64,000 bases of DNA from Penelope pileata (lineage: Eukaryota; Chordata; Aves; Galliformes; Cracidae): contig WBMW01001510.1 of assembly GCA_013396635.1 (NCBI GenBank), positions 281,964 to 345,963 on the forward strand, in the 5' to 3' direction. A program made the position numbers and the translations under genes. How positions within the stretch are numbered: position 1 is the first letter of the stretch; every line of letters begins with the position of its first letter. Below the pieces are notes generated by a model. The model saw only the letters and a list, made by a program, of their open reading frames with translations. It ran no database searches and had not been told where the DNA came from. Below, piece by piece: positions 52,762-63,245 of this stretch.

Positions 52762-53167
52762 GTAAGAGATTTCTCATGGCTGCCAGCGGGCTTACTGCTT
52801 CCTTCATGATCCTTTTGTAAGTGAATCTTAAGCACATGAGTAGCACCAATGTTTGGAGCAGAGATTTCTGGTGTTGTGGTTTTGGACAGCTACTTTGTGG
52901 CTGAGAATTGAAACTGAAAGCTATACGACAAACAGTGTGGTCTCTAGACCCGTGTGTCAGGTTGTGTTGCAAGCTGTTCATTGTCATCTCAGCTGCTTTG
53001 AAATAAGAATTTCATTTTGGCCTGAGGATATGATGGCTAAGACCAGCAGTAGATTCTTTCTGCAGTGTACAATGATAGAAAGAGCTGGAGAAGTACATGG
53101 ACTCTATTTTGTGTAGACTGTCTATGCTGCTGGTGGAAATGTGCTGCTAGAGCAAATCCTTCTGCAG

Positions 53168-53251
53168 ACATCCTCGTTTTGAATGAGTCTTTGCATAATT
53201 CCATCACACTCCCAGTAAAGAGGAATTTTACTGTTTCTGAGCATGGGTTAG
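53168..53251 (+). CDS. UNC13B: Weak candidate cassette exon, 84 nt
   Basis: Bordered by AATCCTTCTGCAG| and TTAG|GTATGC. Read in phase 1 it is open for 28 codons (DILVLNESLHNSITLPVKRN, then FTVSEHGL). The other two frames carry TGA within the first 18 bases. The length is divisible by three. The pyrimidine tract is short, so this is the least certain of the set. Confidence 0.3.
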
Positions 53252-54252
53252 GTATGCAGAGCACAACAAACTCCCAGAAAGAAATTCTACCACTTGCAAT
53301 CCTTTTCTAATGGCTTATCACAATTTCTGAACGTAGTTTTTGACCTATAAATCTGTTTGCAGAGTGTCAGCTCCGGGCTTGAGTTCAGCAGGCTGCAGAT
53401 CTAGGGAAGGAGTTCTCTTGTTTTGGCATTTTGATATACGCTTGTACCCCACAGTATCTTTCTCTTGTGAGATCACGTTAACATGAGAGTAGACATTACT
53501 TTCTAAGTAATGTCAGGACTTTGTAAGACCAAGACCTGCTGCGTTAAAGTGTCTCTAATGTCTGTCACTACTGGCTCGTGCATTAGAGATAAGTCAACTG
53601 CGATTACTTCGTGTTCACTTTCTCTTGTAGAACTGTTTGCTCTTGCAAACACTTGCAAGGATTCCCTTGCTAGTTTGTTCTTATTTACCCCTGTGCACTC
53701 ACCCTCAGGAATTCATAATGCATTTTGCTGTTCTGTGTGTTGAAATTGCCAAACCTTCCTCCTTTGCTGGTAGCCATGAGAATTGCAGCTCTCCAGATCT
53801 AGCTGTTGACTGCTTTTCCTAAGATTCCCTTTCCCTGTTGCACCAAAAATGCAGCTGCAAAAAAGATTACTGATTGTGTGTGTGAATCTGACTGATTTTT
53901 TTCCCTTTTGAATGTCTCTATTTGATTGTCAGTGCCCAGGTTAACTCTGCCTCCAAGGTTAAGTCTGTTCACCTCTCATACCGTATCTTCTTTGACCTTA
54001 CCAGTTACTGTCCTCCCTTGTGCATCTGGGCTTAATTTAGCTTTTTCTAACATCCTTCTGGTCACTTGAGAGCTTCTTAAGACAAGGATTGACGTGCTGT
54101 TTCTACTTGTTAGTTCCTCAGTGCATAGCAAATACTTGCTAAAAGAGCACCCATGTTCTTAGTATTTTCGTTAGGAAGGATTGACACAGAGGCATCTCAT
54201 GGACAGGAGAGAGGGCTTACGTTTTGAGTAAAAGCTGGAAAACAATGTAGTG

Positions 54253-54267
54253 TGTATATATATATAT
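54253..54267. repeat. TA dinucleotide repeat
   Basis: Short (TA)n run flanked by GTG and TTC in the intron. Confidence 0.8.
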
Positions 54268-54850
54268 TCTACTCTATATTTCTAGCTGTGCAGTAGAATT
54301 GAACAATGATAGACTCTGTGTTGAGATGTGTATCCCTTCCAAATATGTATTCAAGAAATCCTCAGGGTGCAGAATTCTATTTGAGCTGAACGTGATTTCT
54401 CACTACTTTGCTTTCCACAAACTTAGGAAGATAACCTTTAGAACAAGGTCTACAATAATTTCATTATGTGTCATACTACATGTGTTTTAAATACATGATT
54501 GGATTAGCTCACTGCATTTTTTAAAGGAGAAAAAAAGAGTTAAAGGAAACAGATGAAGTGACATGAAGGTTGATGATTAGATTTGCTGTCCTCAGCTCAT
54601 CTCTGTTATATGTCAGTTTGAGTCACTAATTTCTCTACCAGTTTAACTACACCAAATGTTTTATATTCTTGTCTTTGCCAGCTTGAGGAGTAGTCTCTGG
54701 GTACATGTCTGGTGTGCTCTGAAATCGGCATCAGGTGCTCTCTCCAGCAAAAGCTATTTGGTTTTGCTGAAATAGATGCAAATTAATCCAGAGTGTAATA
54801 CCTGTTTTTAATGTTTTTCGTGGTGTTTTCCCTTATGTTCTGTTCCTAAG

Positions 54851-54886
54851 TTCTGGATAACATGAGCTCATTCTCCTCACCAAGTG
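54851..54886 (+). CDS. UNC13B: Candidate cassette exon, 36 nt
   Basis: Preceded by a long pyrimidine tract (GTTTTCCCTTATGTTCTG then TTCCTAAG) and followed by GTAAGT. In phase 1 it encodes VLDNMSSFSSPS and leaves a G for the next exon. The other two frames contain stops (TGA and TAA), so the required frame is the only open one. Inclusion would insert 12 residues after ...KYAME without shifting the frame. Confidence 0.6.
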
Positions 54887-56946
54887 GTAAGTTCGTGCTT
54901 TTTGGTAGAGTATTTAGTTGTGAGTAGGCAGAAACTTTCAGCACCTTTAGTTTTAGCACTTTGGATGTAGTTGCTAATATTAGCCTTAGTGTCCTGTAGT
55001 TTTATGCCAGTGATGGGCTGATCCACAAAGAAGACTTGGGAGAGTGTACTGGTCCTGCAAAAATGAAGGATATGTCCTGCTTAAGAGACATTTTCCCCGT
55101 GGGTGTCAGCTAAACGTGCCTCTCCCAGCTGGAGCTCCCTCCAGTGCGCTGAGCAGTCTGTACAGGGCAGTGTAGAAATGCTGATGTATGGGAGAAGAGC
55201 ACTGCACCTCTCTGTGCCGTTAGTGTAGGAGGGAGGAGGAGGATACAGACCATTAGTTAGATGCAAGCCCTAGGCTAAGTTAGTAAAGTTAGTACTGTTT
55301 TTTTTTTTTTTTTCCTGTGGGTCTCTATCACTTAATTTGTAGCCTTGTGAGAAGGGCAACAGATTTTAGCAAGCACAGTGTGGGAGATTTCTAGAATGCA
55401 GTGCTTCAGGGCTTCACAAGCGAAAGTCTTGCTAATTTGGAGGTATTGCAGCACACCCTCTTTGGGGACCTTCTGAAGACTGGGATTGCTAGTGTGCAAA
55501 AGGTTCAAGTCATAAAATTGAAACACCTGTTTTCTATTTAAAAGGTGTTCTGGAACCTGTAGCACTAGTCATGGCAGCAGCAGCATATTTGACTGCTGGA
55601 AGGCAAGTGCACTGTAGGTCTATCTTTTGCCTTCATCTTCCCTAAGGAGACTAAGATGCTGACACACAGCAAAATCTCCAGGATCTACCAGGTCTGTTTT
55701 GTTTTTACTTTCTCCAAAACTAGTGACAGATCAGCACACTGTTACAGCAGACCTGGCCCTTCCATCCTCACTGGTGAAGGCAGTACAGGAGGAGGCATTC
55801 ACAAGTATCTCTTGTTACCCATCAGCCCAAGGGTAAAGCAGCTCAGGAAGACGTGTCATGTGTCCCAGACTTGGCTGGCAAGATAATACTACCCTGTAGT
55901 AGGGTAGAGTATGATTTTTATAAGGCATACAATTAACTCCACCTCTGGGATGCTGATCAGTGCTCATCAGCTAGATAGCCTCTGTGTGAGCCCACTTTGT
56001 GCTGACAGGTGAAACTAAACTGGAGTTAACTAGTTTTATCACTATCCTCTGTGAAACCTCTGTGACTCAGAAAGCATAAATTGCCCAAGCAAAGAAGGAT
56101 TCTGCTCTTTCTCTACTAAGACAACATTAAATGACAGTAATAGAAAATTGATGTCATCCTTAACAACAACATGTCGTCTTATTTTGGACACATCAGCATT
56201 AGGAGAGTTGTAAATTGGAAGCACCTCTGATACGAAAAGAGAATGAGTAGACTTGGCAGGCAGAGTTGAAATAAATCATTCTGCCACAGTCTCGCTTGTA
56301 ATGAGGGAAGGGGGATCAAATGCACACACAGATGCTATCTGTCTAGAGTGTTAACACGTCAGCAGACTCAGAACCTATTAAGAGTTTCTTTGCAGGAATT
56401 CTTCATTACTTGCTAGAGAATAACATGGGGAAAGCAGTTTGACTATCAAGAAGAAATCCATAGAGGGTGATTTGCTGGCCTATGGATTATGGATGTGGTG
56501 GAAGGTGTGTACTCTACCTCAAAAATAGTACTGGACATCACACTAAAGAGCATGCTGCTAGGAAGCAGTTTCCTATTAATACCTTAATAATATGATCTTG
56601 GTGACCTTAAAAGCTCTTCTCCAGAGAAGGCTGTGGATTAAATCTGCTGAGGAAATGAAAGAGGTCTCTTTGGTCTTTGGGGATAAAACACAGCAATTGC
56701 TGCAAAATATCTGTGCAGTGTTCTGCTGTCGCTGCTGCTAAGTTCTTTAAAAGCCAGCAGGTTATAGAGCAGAAATGTTAAGAGTGATGGCTCCTGTGGT
56801 CTTCACTTTACTTTTTCTAAAATGTGTTTCAAACTGAGGATCTTAAATACAGGTTTGTTTGGGTAATAGGTGTAATTTTACAAAGTATACCTCTGGATGG
56901 TGTTTTTACGTTGCCCTTAAGTGCTTAATTTTTTCCCTTTATAAAG

Positions 56947-56988
56947 TGAGCCCCCATACAGAGTCCATTGAAGAGGAGAAGACAGATG
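56947..56988 (+). CDS. UNC13B: Candidate cassette exon, 42 nt
   Basis: Acceptor tract AATTTTTTCCCTTTATAAAG, donor GATG|GTACAA (weaker). In phase 1 it encodes VSPHTESIEEEKTD; both other frames carry TGA. The Ser/Glu-rich peptide would follow on naturally from ...SSPS of the 36-nt candidate. A CR1 insertion begins only ~40 bases after its donor. Confidence 0.5.
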
Positions 56989-57029
56989 GTACAAGCTGTT
57001 GGGAATAAGTGTTTTGGGCTTTGTCAGTT

Positions 57030-57707
57030 TTTTTGAGAAACTCAACATGAGCCGGCAGTGTGCACTTGCAGCCCAGAAGGCCAACCGCATCCTGGGCTGC
57101 ATCAAGAGAAGCGTGGCCAGCAGGTCGAGGGAGGTGATTCTGCCCCTCTACTCTGCTCTCGTGAGACCTCACCTGGAGTATTGTGTCCAGTTCTGGGGCC
57201 CCCAACACAAGAAGGATGTGGAGCTGTTGGAGCGGGTCCAGAGGAGGGCCACGAGGATGATCAGAGGGCTGGAGCACCTCCCCTACGAGGCCAGGCTGAG
57301 AGAGTTAGGACTCTTCAGCCTGGAGAAGAGAAGGCTGCGGGGGGACCTGATAGCAGCCTTCCAGGACCTGAAGGGGGCCTACAGGAAAGCTGGGGAGAGG
57401 CTTTTTACAAGGATAGATAATGACAGAACAAGGGGTAACGGTTATAAACTGGAAGAGGGTAGATTTAGACTAGATATAAGGAAGAAATTCTTCCCTGTGA
57501 GGGTGGTGAGACACTGGAACAGGTTGCCCAGAGAAGTCGTTGATGCCCCCTCCCTGGAAGTATTCAAAGCCAGGCTGGATGGGGCTTTGGGCAACCTGAT
57601 CTAGTGGGAGGTGTCCTTGCCCATGGCAGGGGGGTTGGAACAAGATGATCTCTAAGGTCCCTTCCAACCTGAACCATTCTATGATTCTATGATTCTATGA
57701 TTCTTTG
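57030..57707 (+). mobile_element. CR1 LINE, 3' part with intact C-terminal frame
   Basis: Same strand as UNC13B. It is 5' truncated inside ORF2, near KLNMSRQCALAAQKANRIL. It keeps one open frame to about 57604 through RSREVILPLYSALVRPHLEY, LRELGLFSLEKRRLRGDLIA and VVRHWNRLPREVV. A short 3' UTR follows (CCCTTCCAACCTGAACC), then 3.5 copies of ATTCTATG at 57676-57707, the CR1 terminal repeat. The intact frame and clean tail suggest a fairly young copy. Confidence 0.95.
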
Positions 57708-57760
57708 TTCTGCAGCATGTTTAGTTTGTTATGGTTCACTTTTTTCTTTTCTGTCACAAG

Positions 57761-57802
57761 CCCCACCTTTCTTTCGAATACGTAAAGTTCTCTTTTATGG
57801 TG
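57761..57802 (+). CDS. UNC13B: Candidate cassette exon, 42 nt
   Basis: Acceptor tract CACTTTTTTCTTTTCTGTCA then CAAG, donor GGTG|GTAAGA. In phase 1 it encodes APPFFRIRKVLFYG, a basic-hydrophobic peptide. One alternative frame is closed by TAA and one is open. It starts 53 bases after the end of the CR1 copy. If included it keeps the UNC13B frame. Confidence 0.5.
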
Positions 57803-58626
57803 GTAAGAGCTTTCCTTTCTTTACTACTGTGTAGCTTTGCTCCTGTGTGCCAGCCCTCTCCTTTAGTGCATAGGTGACTGAGTAGCAGTCCTTGGGCTTG
57901 TGCTCCTGTAGTTGCTTTGCATCTTTTCTGCAGCTTAGTAGTGTTTTGAATGTTCTACCTTTGGAAAAATCTGTATCAGGAAAAGGCTTGAAGTAATTGC
58001 TTCTAGTGCACTGCTTAGTATTGGTGAAGTAGGTCTGATTTGAGTCCTCTTAACCTTCTTTTTTACCTACAAAGTTTATACTTTAACTCCCGTTCTGCTG
58101 TTGCATACACCATGGTTGCATACACATGGTTGTGTTTTGACTGCTAATGTCTTGACCAAGAGAATTTCAGAAAAGAATTGCTGGTGGTCAGCTTGGTTTA
58201 TTGTGTGTGTGGTATGAAAAACAGAGGGCTCAAAGACTCCCTAGAAGCTTTTGACCTAAATGCAGTAAGCATGTCATAGTGAATCCTGTTATTTTGGCCT
58301 AACTGGCTGAAGCTACAAATCCATCCTTTCACACCGTGGTGGTGTGATTTGTGCTTCAATCACAAGTGCTGCTGGCTTCAGTGTAAATGGCACTGTGGAA
58401 GGTGGTAGTTCCCTTGTGGGTTTTTTGGGATTGACTTTTGGATGAAGCCGTACCTTGTCACAGAGTGCAGCCAACCTCTGAGTCAGTCCTTCCCTCTGCA
58501 GGAGCAGCTCTGTGCCCATGCAGGAACAGCACCTGTGCATATCAAAGTTAAAGAAGTTATAATTGTCCATTGATTTCCTCACCCTCTCAGGGAGCGAAAT
58601 GGGTATGGTTATTGCTCTGTTTCCAG

Positions 58627-58641
58627 TTTTAGATCTGCAAG
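58627..58641 (+). CDS. UNC13B: Candidate 15-nt microexon
   Basis: ATTGCTCTGTTTCCAG|TTTTAGATCTGCAAG|GTGAGC. In phase 1 it encodes VLDLQ; frame 0 would give TAG. Length 15 keeps the frame. Both splice sites are good, but an object this short can arise by chance. Confidence 0.4.
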
Positions 58642-58777
58642 GTGAGCTTAGCGTTTGCTTCTGCAGTTGCTCTTGAGGGAAATCAGCAGCTCAGACCCTG
58701 AGTGAAGGACATTCTTCCTTAGTGCTCAAGAAGGGTGTTAGATTTATTAAGGATAAACATGCATATACTTTCCTCAG

Positions 58778-58807
58778 CTTCCAGTAAAGGCAAATTCACT
58801 GTGGAGA
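58778..58807 (+). CDS. UNC13B: Candidate cassette exon, 30 nt
   Basis: ATACTTTCCTCAG| and GGAGA|GTAAGT. In phase 1 it encodes ASSKGKFTVE and leaves an A, so joining to 61088 would give Lys (A|AG) in place of Glu before HEKH. Length keeps the frame; one of the other frames is closed. Confidence 0.45.
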
Positions 58808-61087
58808 GTAAGTATGTGTGAAGTAGTAGCACCTGTAAAATAATTTGTCTATCAAACCATCTCCCCTAGGATTTATGTATTTCAGCTACGTGTTTTAATT
58901 TCCTGAAAACAAAGATTGAGTTCCTTTTTTCTTTTCTTTTTTTTTTTTGAGATTGTGTAGATCTGCTGAAGAATTAGAAAGAAATCTATATTATGCTGTT
59001 AAAGCGGTTTGCAAACAACTCACTGGAGTGTTCCACTGCTTTGGGAGTTGACAAGGCTTGTAGAATAATTATGCATGAGAAGTTCTTTGGTTTTTGTATT
59101 TTCAGTTGGATAATTCATAATTTATTTGGCCTTTCTTCTTGTGCGTGTTACCGAAGCTTCAAAAGGAATGTGGAAGTTTTTTTTAATGTTTTGAAGTAGT
59201 TGCATGAATTCACATTTTCGTGAAAATAGTTGATATTTAGGATAAAATTGTCTCTCAGGTAACTGCTTAGGAAGCTGCGACCATGTTTCATCACTAAGGC
59301 ACATATTCTGCTGATAAATGTCTTTAGCATGTATTGTTCACACGTGCAAATATTGACCCACTTATTTGGTACTCGTACCAAAGTACTAGATTTAAGCCAT
59401 TTGAAGTTAGGAGAGAAACTTGCACTTTTTAACACAATTAGATCCTGTTTACACATTATCAACAGTGCTGCCCTTCAAGAGTTATATCATGTACCCACAC
59501 AAAAAGCTGCCTGAAAGCTACATGGGGGATGGCTTGGGAAGAAGTATGGGGATGCTTTTGGGAGAACTTAACAAGTAGGTTAAAAATGGGAAATGTGGGC
59601 TGATGAGGGGTAGGAGTCAACAGCTGAAAGATGGTGGTGTGAATATAGACTGCAAAGGTCCTTGAGAGCAAAGATGTGAAGTTTGTGGTGCTTGAGAGGG
59701 AGAAAGATGAGCTGTGGTCCAAGCAGTAGATGTCTGTGAAATACAGGTCTGAATATGGCAAGTGCTTTTAGCAGTGTGGTTTGTGAGAAGGGTGGCACTG
59801 TGGAGGTATGTGCATCACATGAGGAGGGACTGCATTGTCCAGACATAGTCTGCGTACAAAGACCTAAGGAAAATTGGCAAGGGGAAGACGCTCAGCTCAG
59901 GTTGATAGATACACTTGGCTCCTTTCAGTGGGCTGCACTCACATGGTAGAATGCTGTTCTCTTCTGAAAGAGAAGTGTTATGAATTTCTCCAAACTGGGT
60001 CAGAGTGGGCTCCAGCTCATGTAGTCTCTTGTGTGCTAAAGGCCTAAGAGTGGCAGTTGACTTGCTCACCTGCCACATACACAATGATGGGGCCTTTCAG
60101 GCACAATCCTGTGCAAGTGCAGATAGTTCATGTACTGCTTAAGACCAAACAAACTCTTTTGAGTTGTTTAGACAGGACTCAAACACATTTTTTGGGAAGG
60201 TAACCTGTATGTGAACTACAAGGTTGATAAATAACAGCTACCTGAAACCAAGCTGGTGGTGAGAAGTTGTCTGTACAAGCCATCAAGGAGATATGTGGAA
60301 ATAAAATAATATGCTGTGGCCATCCAGGAAACTTTTTGTGATACCAGAGAACAATTCGTGGCCATACTGAGGCTGCAAAATAGATTGGTTTTGGCTATGT
60401 TACCTCTTTTTGTGGTGAAGGAAAGAAAAAGGCCTTTCTTGCAATTCTTGCACCACTGAGAATTCACCTGTAGATAAAACTGATATCAGAGTGACTCCAG
60501 TCACCACTGACTTTATGTCTATTGCTTCTCAGTCCTCATACTGCAGGTTAGAGTTGTGGGGGGAAGATTTCGGTGTTTTAGTGAAAATATGTGAGAGGAC
60601 TTTTGTAAAATTTCACAACTTGTCTGGATTTGCTTGTGATATGGTCAAACTCTAAAGAACTTGATTCTTTCTACTACTGTCTCTTAGGGAAGGTAGTCAA
60701 GATATTTGTATTGCCTTTGTTTATATCCAAGAACGAACAGATTCACTTTTCCAGATTTATTTCCTGCAAAGATGAAATCTGGACTGTCATATGTTAAATG
60801 GAATGGCTGTAAGAGACTGCTCTCTTTTTATTGCCTAGACAACCAAAAAGTCTTCAATAAATGGAAGTATTAATAGGAACCACAGAAATAGACTCCAGAG
60901 CCCCACTGGTCCACAATGAGAACTCCTATTTTCTCCCAGGATCCTATGTCATCAAGATTTTGTGGCTGTATAGAGGCTTCATCCTGAAAACCGTTGCATA
61001 CTGCTGACATGCTTTATAAGACCTTCTTGTCCCTGATGCAGTGGTAATGGTAAATTCAGTCCTAACTCCTTTTTTCCTTCCTTGCAG

Positions 61088-61214
61088 AGCATGAGAAACA
61101 CAGACTGTGTAAAAGTGCGGACTATATGAATTTACACTTCAAAGTGAAGTGGCTGTACAATGAATACGTTCGTGATCTGCCTGCCTTCAAGGGAAAAGTG
61201 CCTGAATATCCCGC
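61088..61214 (+). CDS. UNC13B: UNC13B MUN-domain exon (127 nt)
   Basis: Completes Glu and encodes HEKHRLCKSADYMNLHFKVK then WLYNEYVRDLPAFKGKVPEY then P and part of Ala. Acceptor TTCCTTCCTTGCAG|, donor CCCGC|GTGAGT; phase 1 to 2. The expected next exon (starting ..WFE..) was not found before the window ends. Confidence 0.97.
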
Positions 61215-62283
61215 GTGAGTGTGTTATGTCTCCTGTAGTAAATCTCCGCTATCCATTTGCTTGTGTTACCCTGAGGGTAGTCAGTTGGTTCTCCTGTGAC
61301 TGCCTTTGTATAAATACACCATTTCTTCATTCACTTTTCTTTCTGTTTTTGTGCATTTTTGTTCCCTCTGGTGTCTGTGCCCCAGTTCTTGAAACAAATC
61401 AATACCTTTTTGTACAACTTCTTCCAAAGATCTCTAAAGGTTTAGCAATGGCATGGGCAGTCTTTTAAGCCATTTTGTGTTTACAGTGTAAGCTTCAGTT
61501 GATTCTTGGACAGCAGTGTTCCAGATAGGTGCTTATCTTCTAGTGTTAGTAGATACAGTTTTATCTGTATCTAATGTGTGTATGTCTGTTGTGTGAATGT
61601 GTCATACACACACACCCCAGGATTTGTAAGTAAAGATAACATTTTTTGGTTTTGAGAAGACTGGGTCATTTAGTTGGAAATGTCATGTAAGCTGTTGTTC
61701 TTAAGCTCTAAGCAGTTGTTCAGAAGTTTTAATTAACTTTAAAAAAAGCACTAGATTTCAAACCTCAAGAAAATTTGAGACCCAAAAGTTGTCTGATCAA
61801 CCTAGAGAAAATACTGTAGCTGAAGTTCTTCTCCTGCTCTAAGATGGAAGCTGGGAGATTGTTTCTGACCAGTGTGTGTCTAACTGGTTTTCAGAAGCTT
61901 ACAATGATGATTGCTCCACATCTTACTGTTAAACCTTCACTGGTTTTGGGGGGTTTAACATGCTCCACGCGCCCCATCCACATATTTCTTACTTCCATTG
62001 GAGCTTGTTTTATCCTTTCGTAACAGCCTGGGTGTGGAGAACAAATTATTCCTCTTTTATGAGAGTCACCTGTTCTTCTCATGTCCTTTCCCAGTCTTCT
62101 GCCTTTTCTCAGTTGTTGTTATCTTTCCTTGTAAGTGAAGTTTACTCACATCTTTCTACCTAGTCTGTGTCTGGACCTAAAACACCCAGACTTAGACAGT
62201 GGTGTTTTGTTTAGACTTCTCCTTGACTTGCAGGCAGTACTGCTGTACTGCTGTTCTCACACACTGGGATTGTAGCAGCCCTT

Positions 62284-62312
62284 NNNNNNNNNNNNNNNNN
62301 NNNNNNNNNNNN
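62284..62312. other. Assembly gap (29 N)
   Basis: A run of 29 undetermined bases directly followed by TTTTTTTT. The gap may hide a longer homopolymer or part of a repeat. Confidence 0.99.
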
Positions 62313-62394
62313 TTTTTTTTCTTCACTAATATCGTTGACCAGTGATGTTTTGAGTGGGTTACAAGCCAAGCCCTCAACAGCATCCTACTTTGAA

Positions 62395-62575
62395 GTTCTT
62401 CCCATCTGGTGTATGACTGAGTACAGCTGTCCAAATGCAGCACCTTGCACTTCCCCCTCTTGAAAAACATCTTGCTTGGACTGTGTTTCCAGCTTGGCAT
62501 TTTGAATCCCCTTCTCATCCTTCACTGCACACAGTGCCTTGAGCCTGGTGTTATCTGCATGCTGGTAAGACTTGA
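62395..62575 (-). mobile_element. Old CR1 LINE remnant
   Basis: On the minus strand it contains KCKVLHL (from GCAGCACCTTGCACTT at about 62438), the same motif as the CR1 reverse transcriptase remnant at 36100-36060. Further along, GCCTGGTGTTATCTGCA resembles the GCTTGGTGTCATCAGC segment at about 36188. Strongly diverged; ends uncertain. Confidence 0.5.
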
Positions 62576-63035
62576 GGCAGTTGGTGTAATTGCTTGGCCT
62601 GGGCCACGGATCTTGCTTAACAAATCAGTTCAGGGAGAGGCATAAATTCAGTGAACAGGGTGCTGGAGTGGCAGTCTCAGAAGCCTGGTTCTCTTTGTGC
62701 CTCTGAGTCCATGTAGTCCTAGGCAAGCCATCACATTTACTTAATCCCTTTTTTCTCCTGTGTAATCAGGATAATGATGTTCAGTTTTGTTTTGCAGTCT
62801 TTTGCAGACATGTTCTGCTCTACTGGCCGTTGTATATGTGAACAGTGGAACTCATGTACTTGTGCAGCCACTGGCATCCCTCATTACTCCACACTCATAT
62901 TTTAGTACAGTAGCCATGTTATCAGGCACAAGAGATGTTTATTTCAACCATTACCTTCACCTGTTTTGAAATACATCCTTTATATCAATTACAGCATCCC
63001 TTTCATTTGCTTCATCACAAATATTTTTGGTCTTC

Positions 63036-63245
63036 ATAGAATCCCAGAATGTCTGGAGCAGGAATGGACCTCTGTGTCTATCTGATCCAGTCTCCTGCTC
63101 AAGCAGGGTCACCTAGAACATGATGACCAGGACCATGTCCAGGCAGCTTCTGAAGATCTCCAAGGAGGAGACGCCGCAACCTCTCTGGTCAACCTGTGCC
63201 AGTGTTCCATCACCCACGAAGAAGTGCTTCCTTAAGTTTCCTTAA
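63036..63245 (-). mobile_element. CR1 LINE 3' fragment
   Basis: Starts TCATAGAATCCCAGAATG and contains GAAGATCTCCAAGGAGGAG and ACCTGTGCCAGTGTTCCATC. It is close in type to the copy at 4864-5145; 5' truncated and antisense to UNC13B. Confidence 0.88.

Larger units (their letters stand above)
52762..61087 (+). other. UNC13B: Intron, 8.3 kb, with a cluster of candidate cassette exons
   Basis: Holds up to six small exon-like segments, each symmetric phase 1-1 and open in the required frame (listed separately). It also holds a CR1 copy (57030-57707), a TA-repeat (54253-54267), a T-run at 55298-55313 and a T-rich stretch at 58926-58949. From about 58850 to 61075 I see nothing else distinct. Confidence 0.7.

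Noticed and set aside
57058..57420. Second plus-strand frame in the CR1 copy (120 codons)
   Set aside because: Out-of-frame shadow of the real CR1 ORF2 C-terminus.
58074..58208. Long open stretch after ACCTACAAAG in phase 1
   Set aside because: No credible donor within the open part; composition looks like intron.
60755..60808. 54-nt exon-like segment (TTTTCCAG| ... |GTAAGAG) in the cassette intron, open in phase 1
   Set aside because: It ends with T in phase 1, so joining to the next exon (AG...) creates TAG, an in-frame stop.
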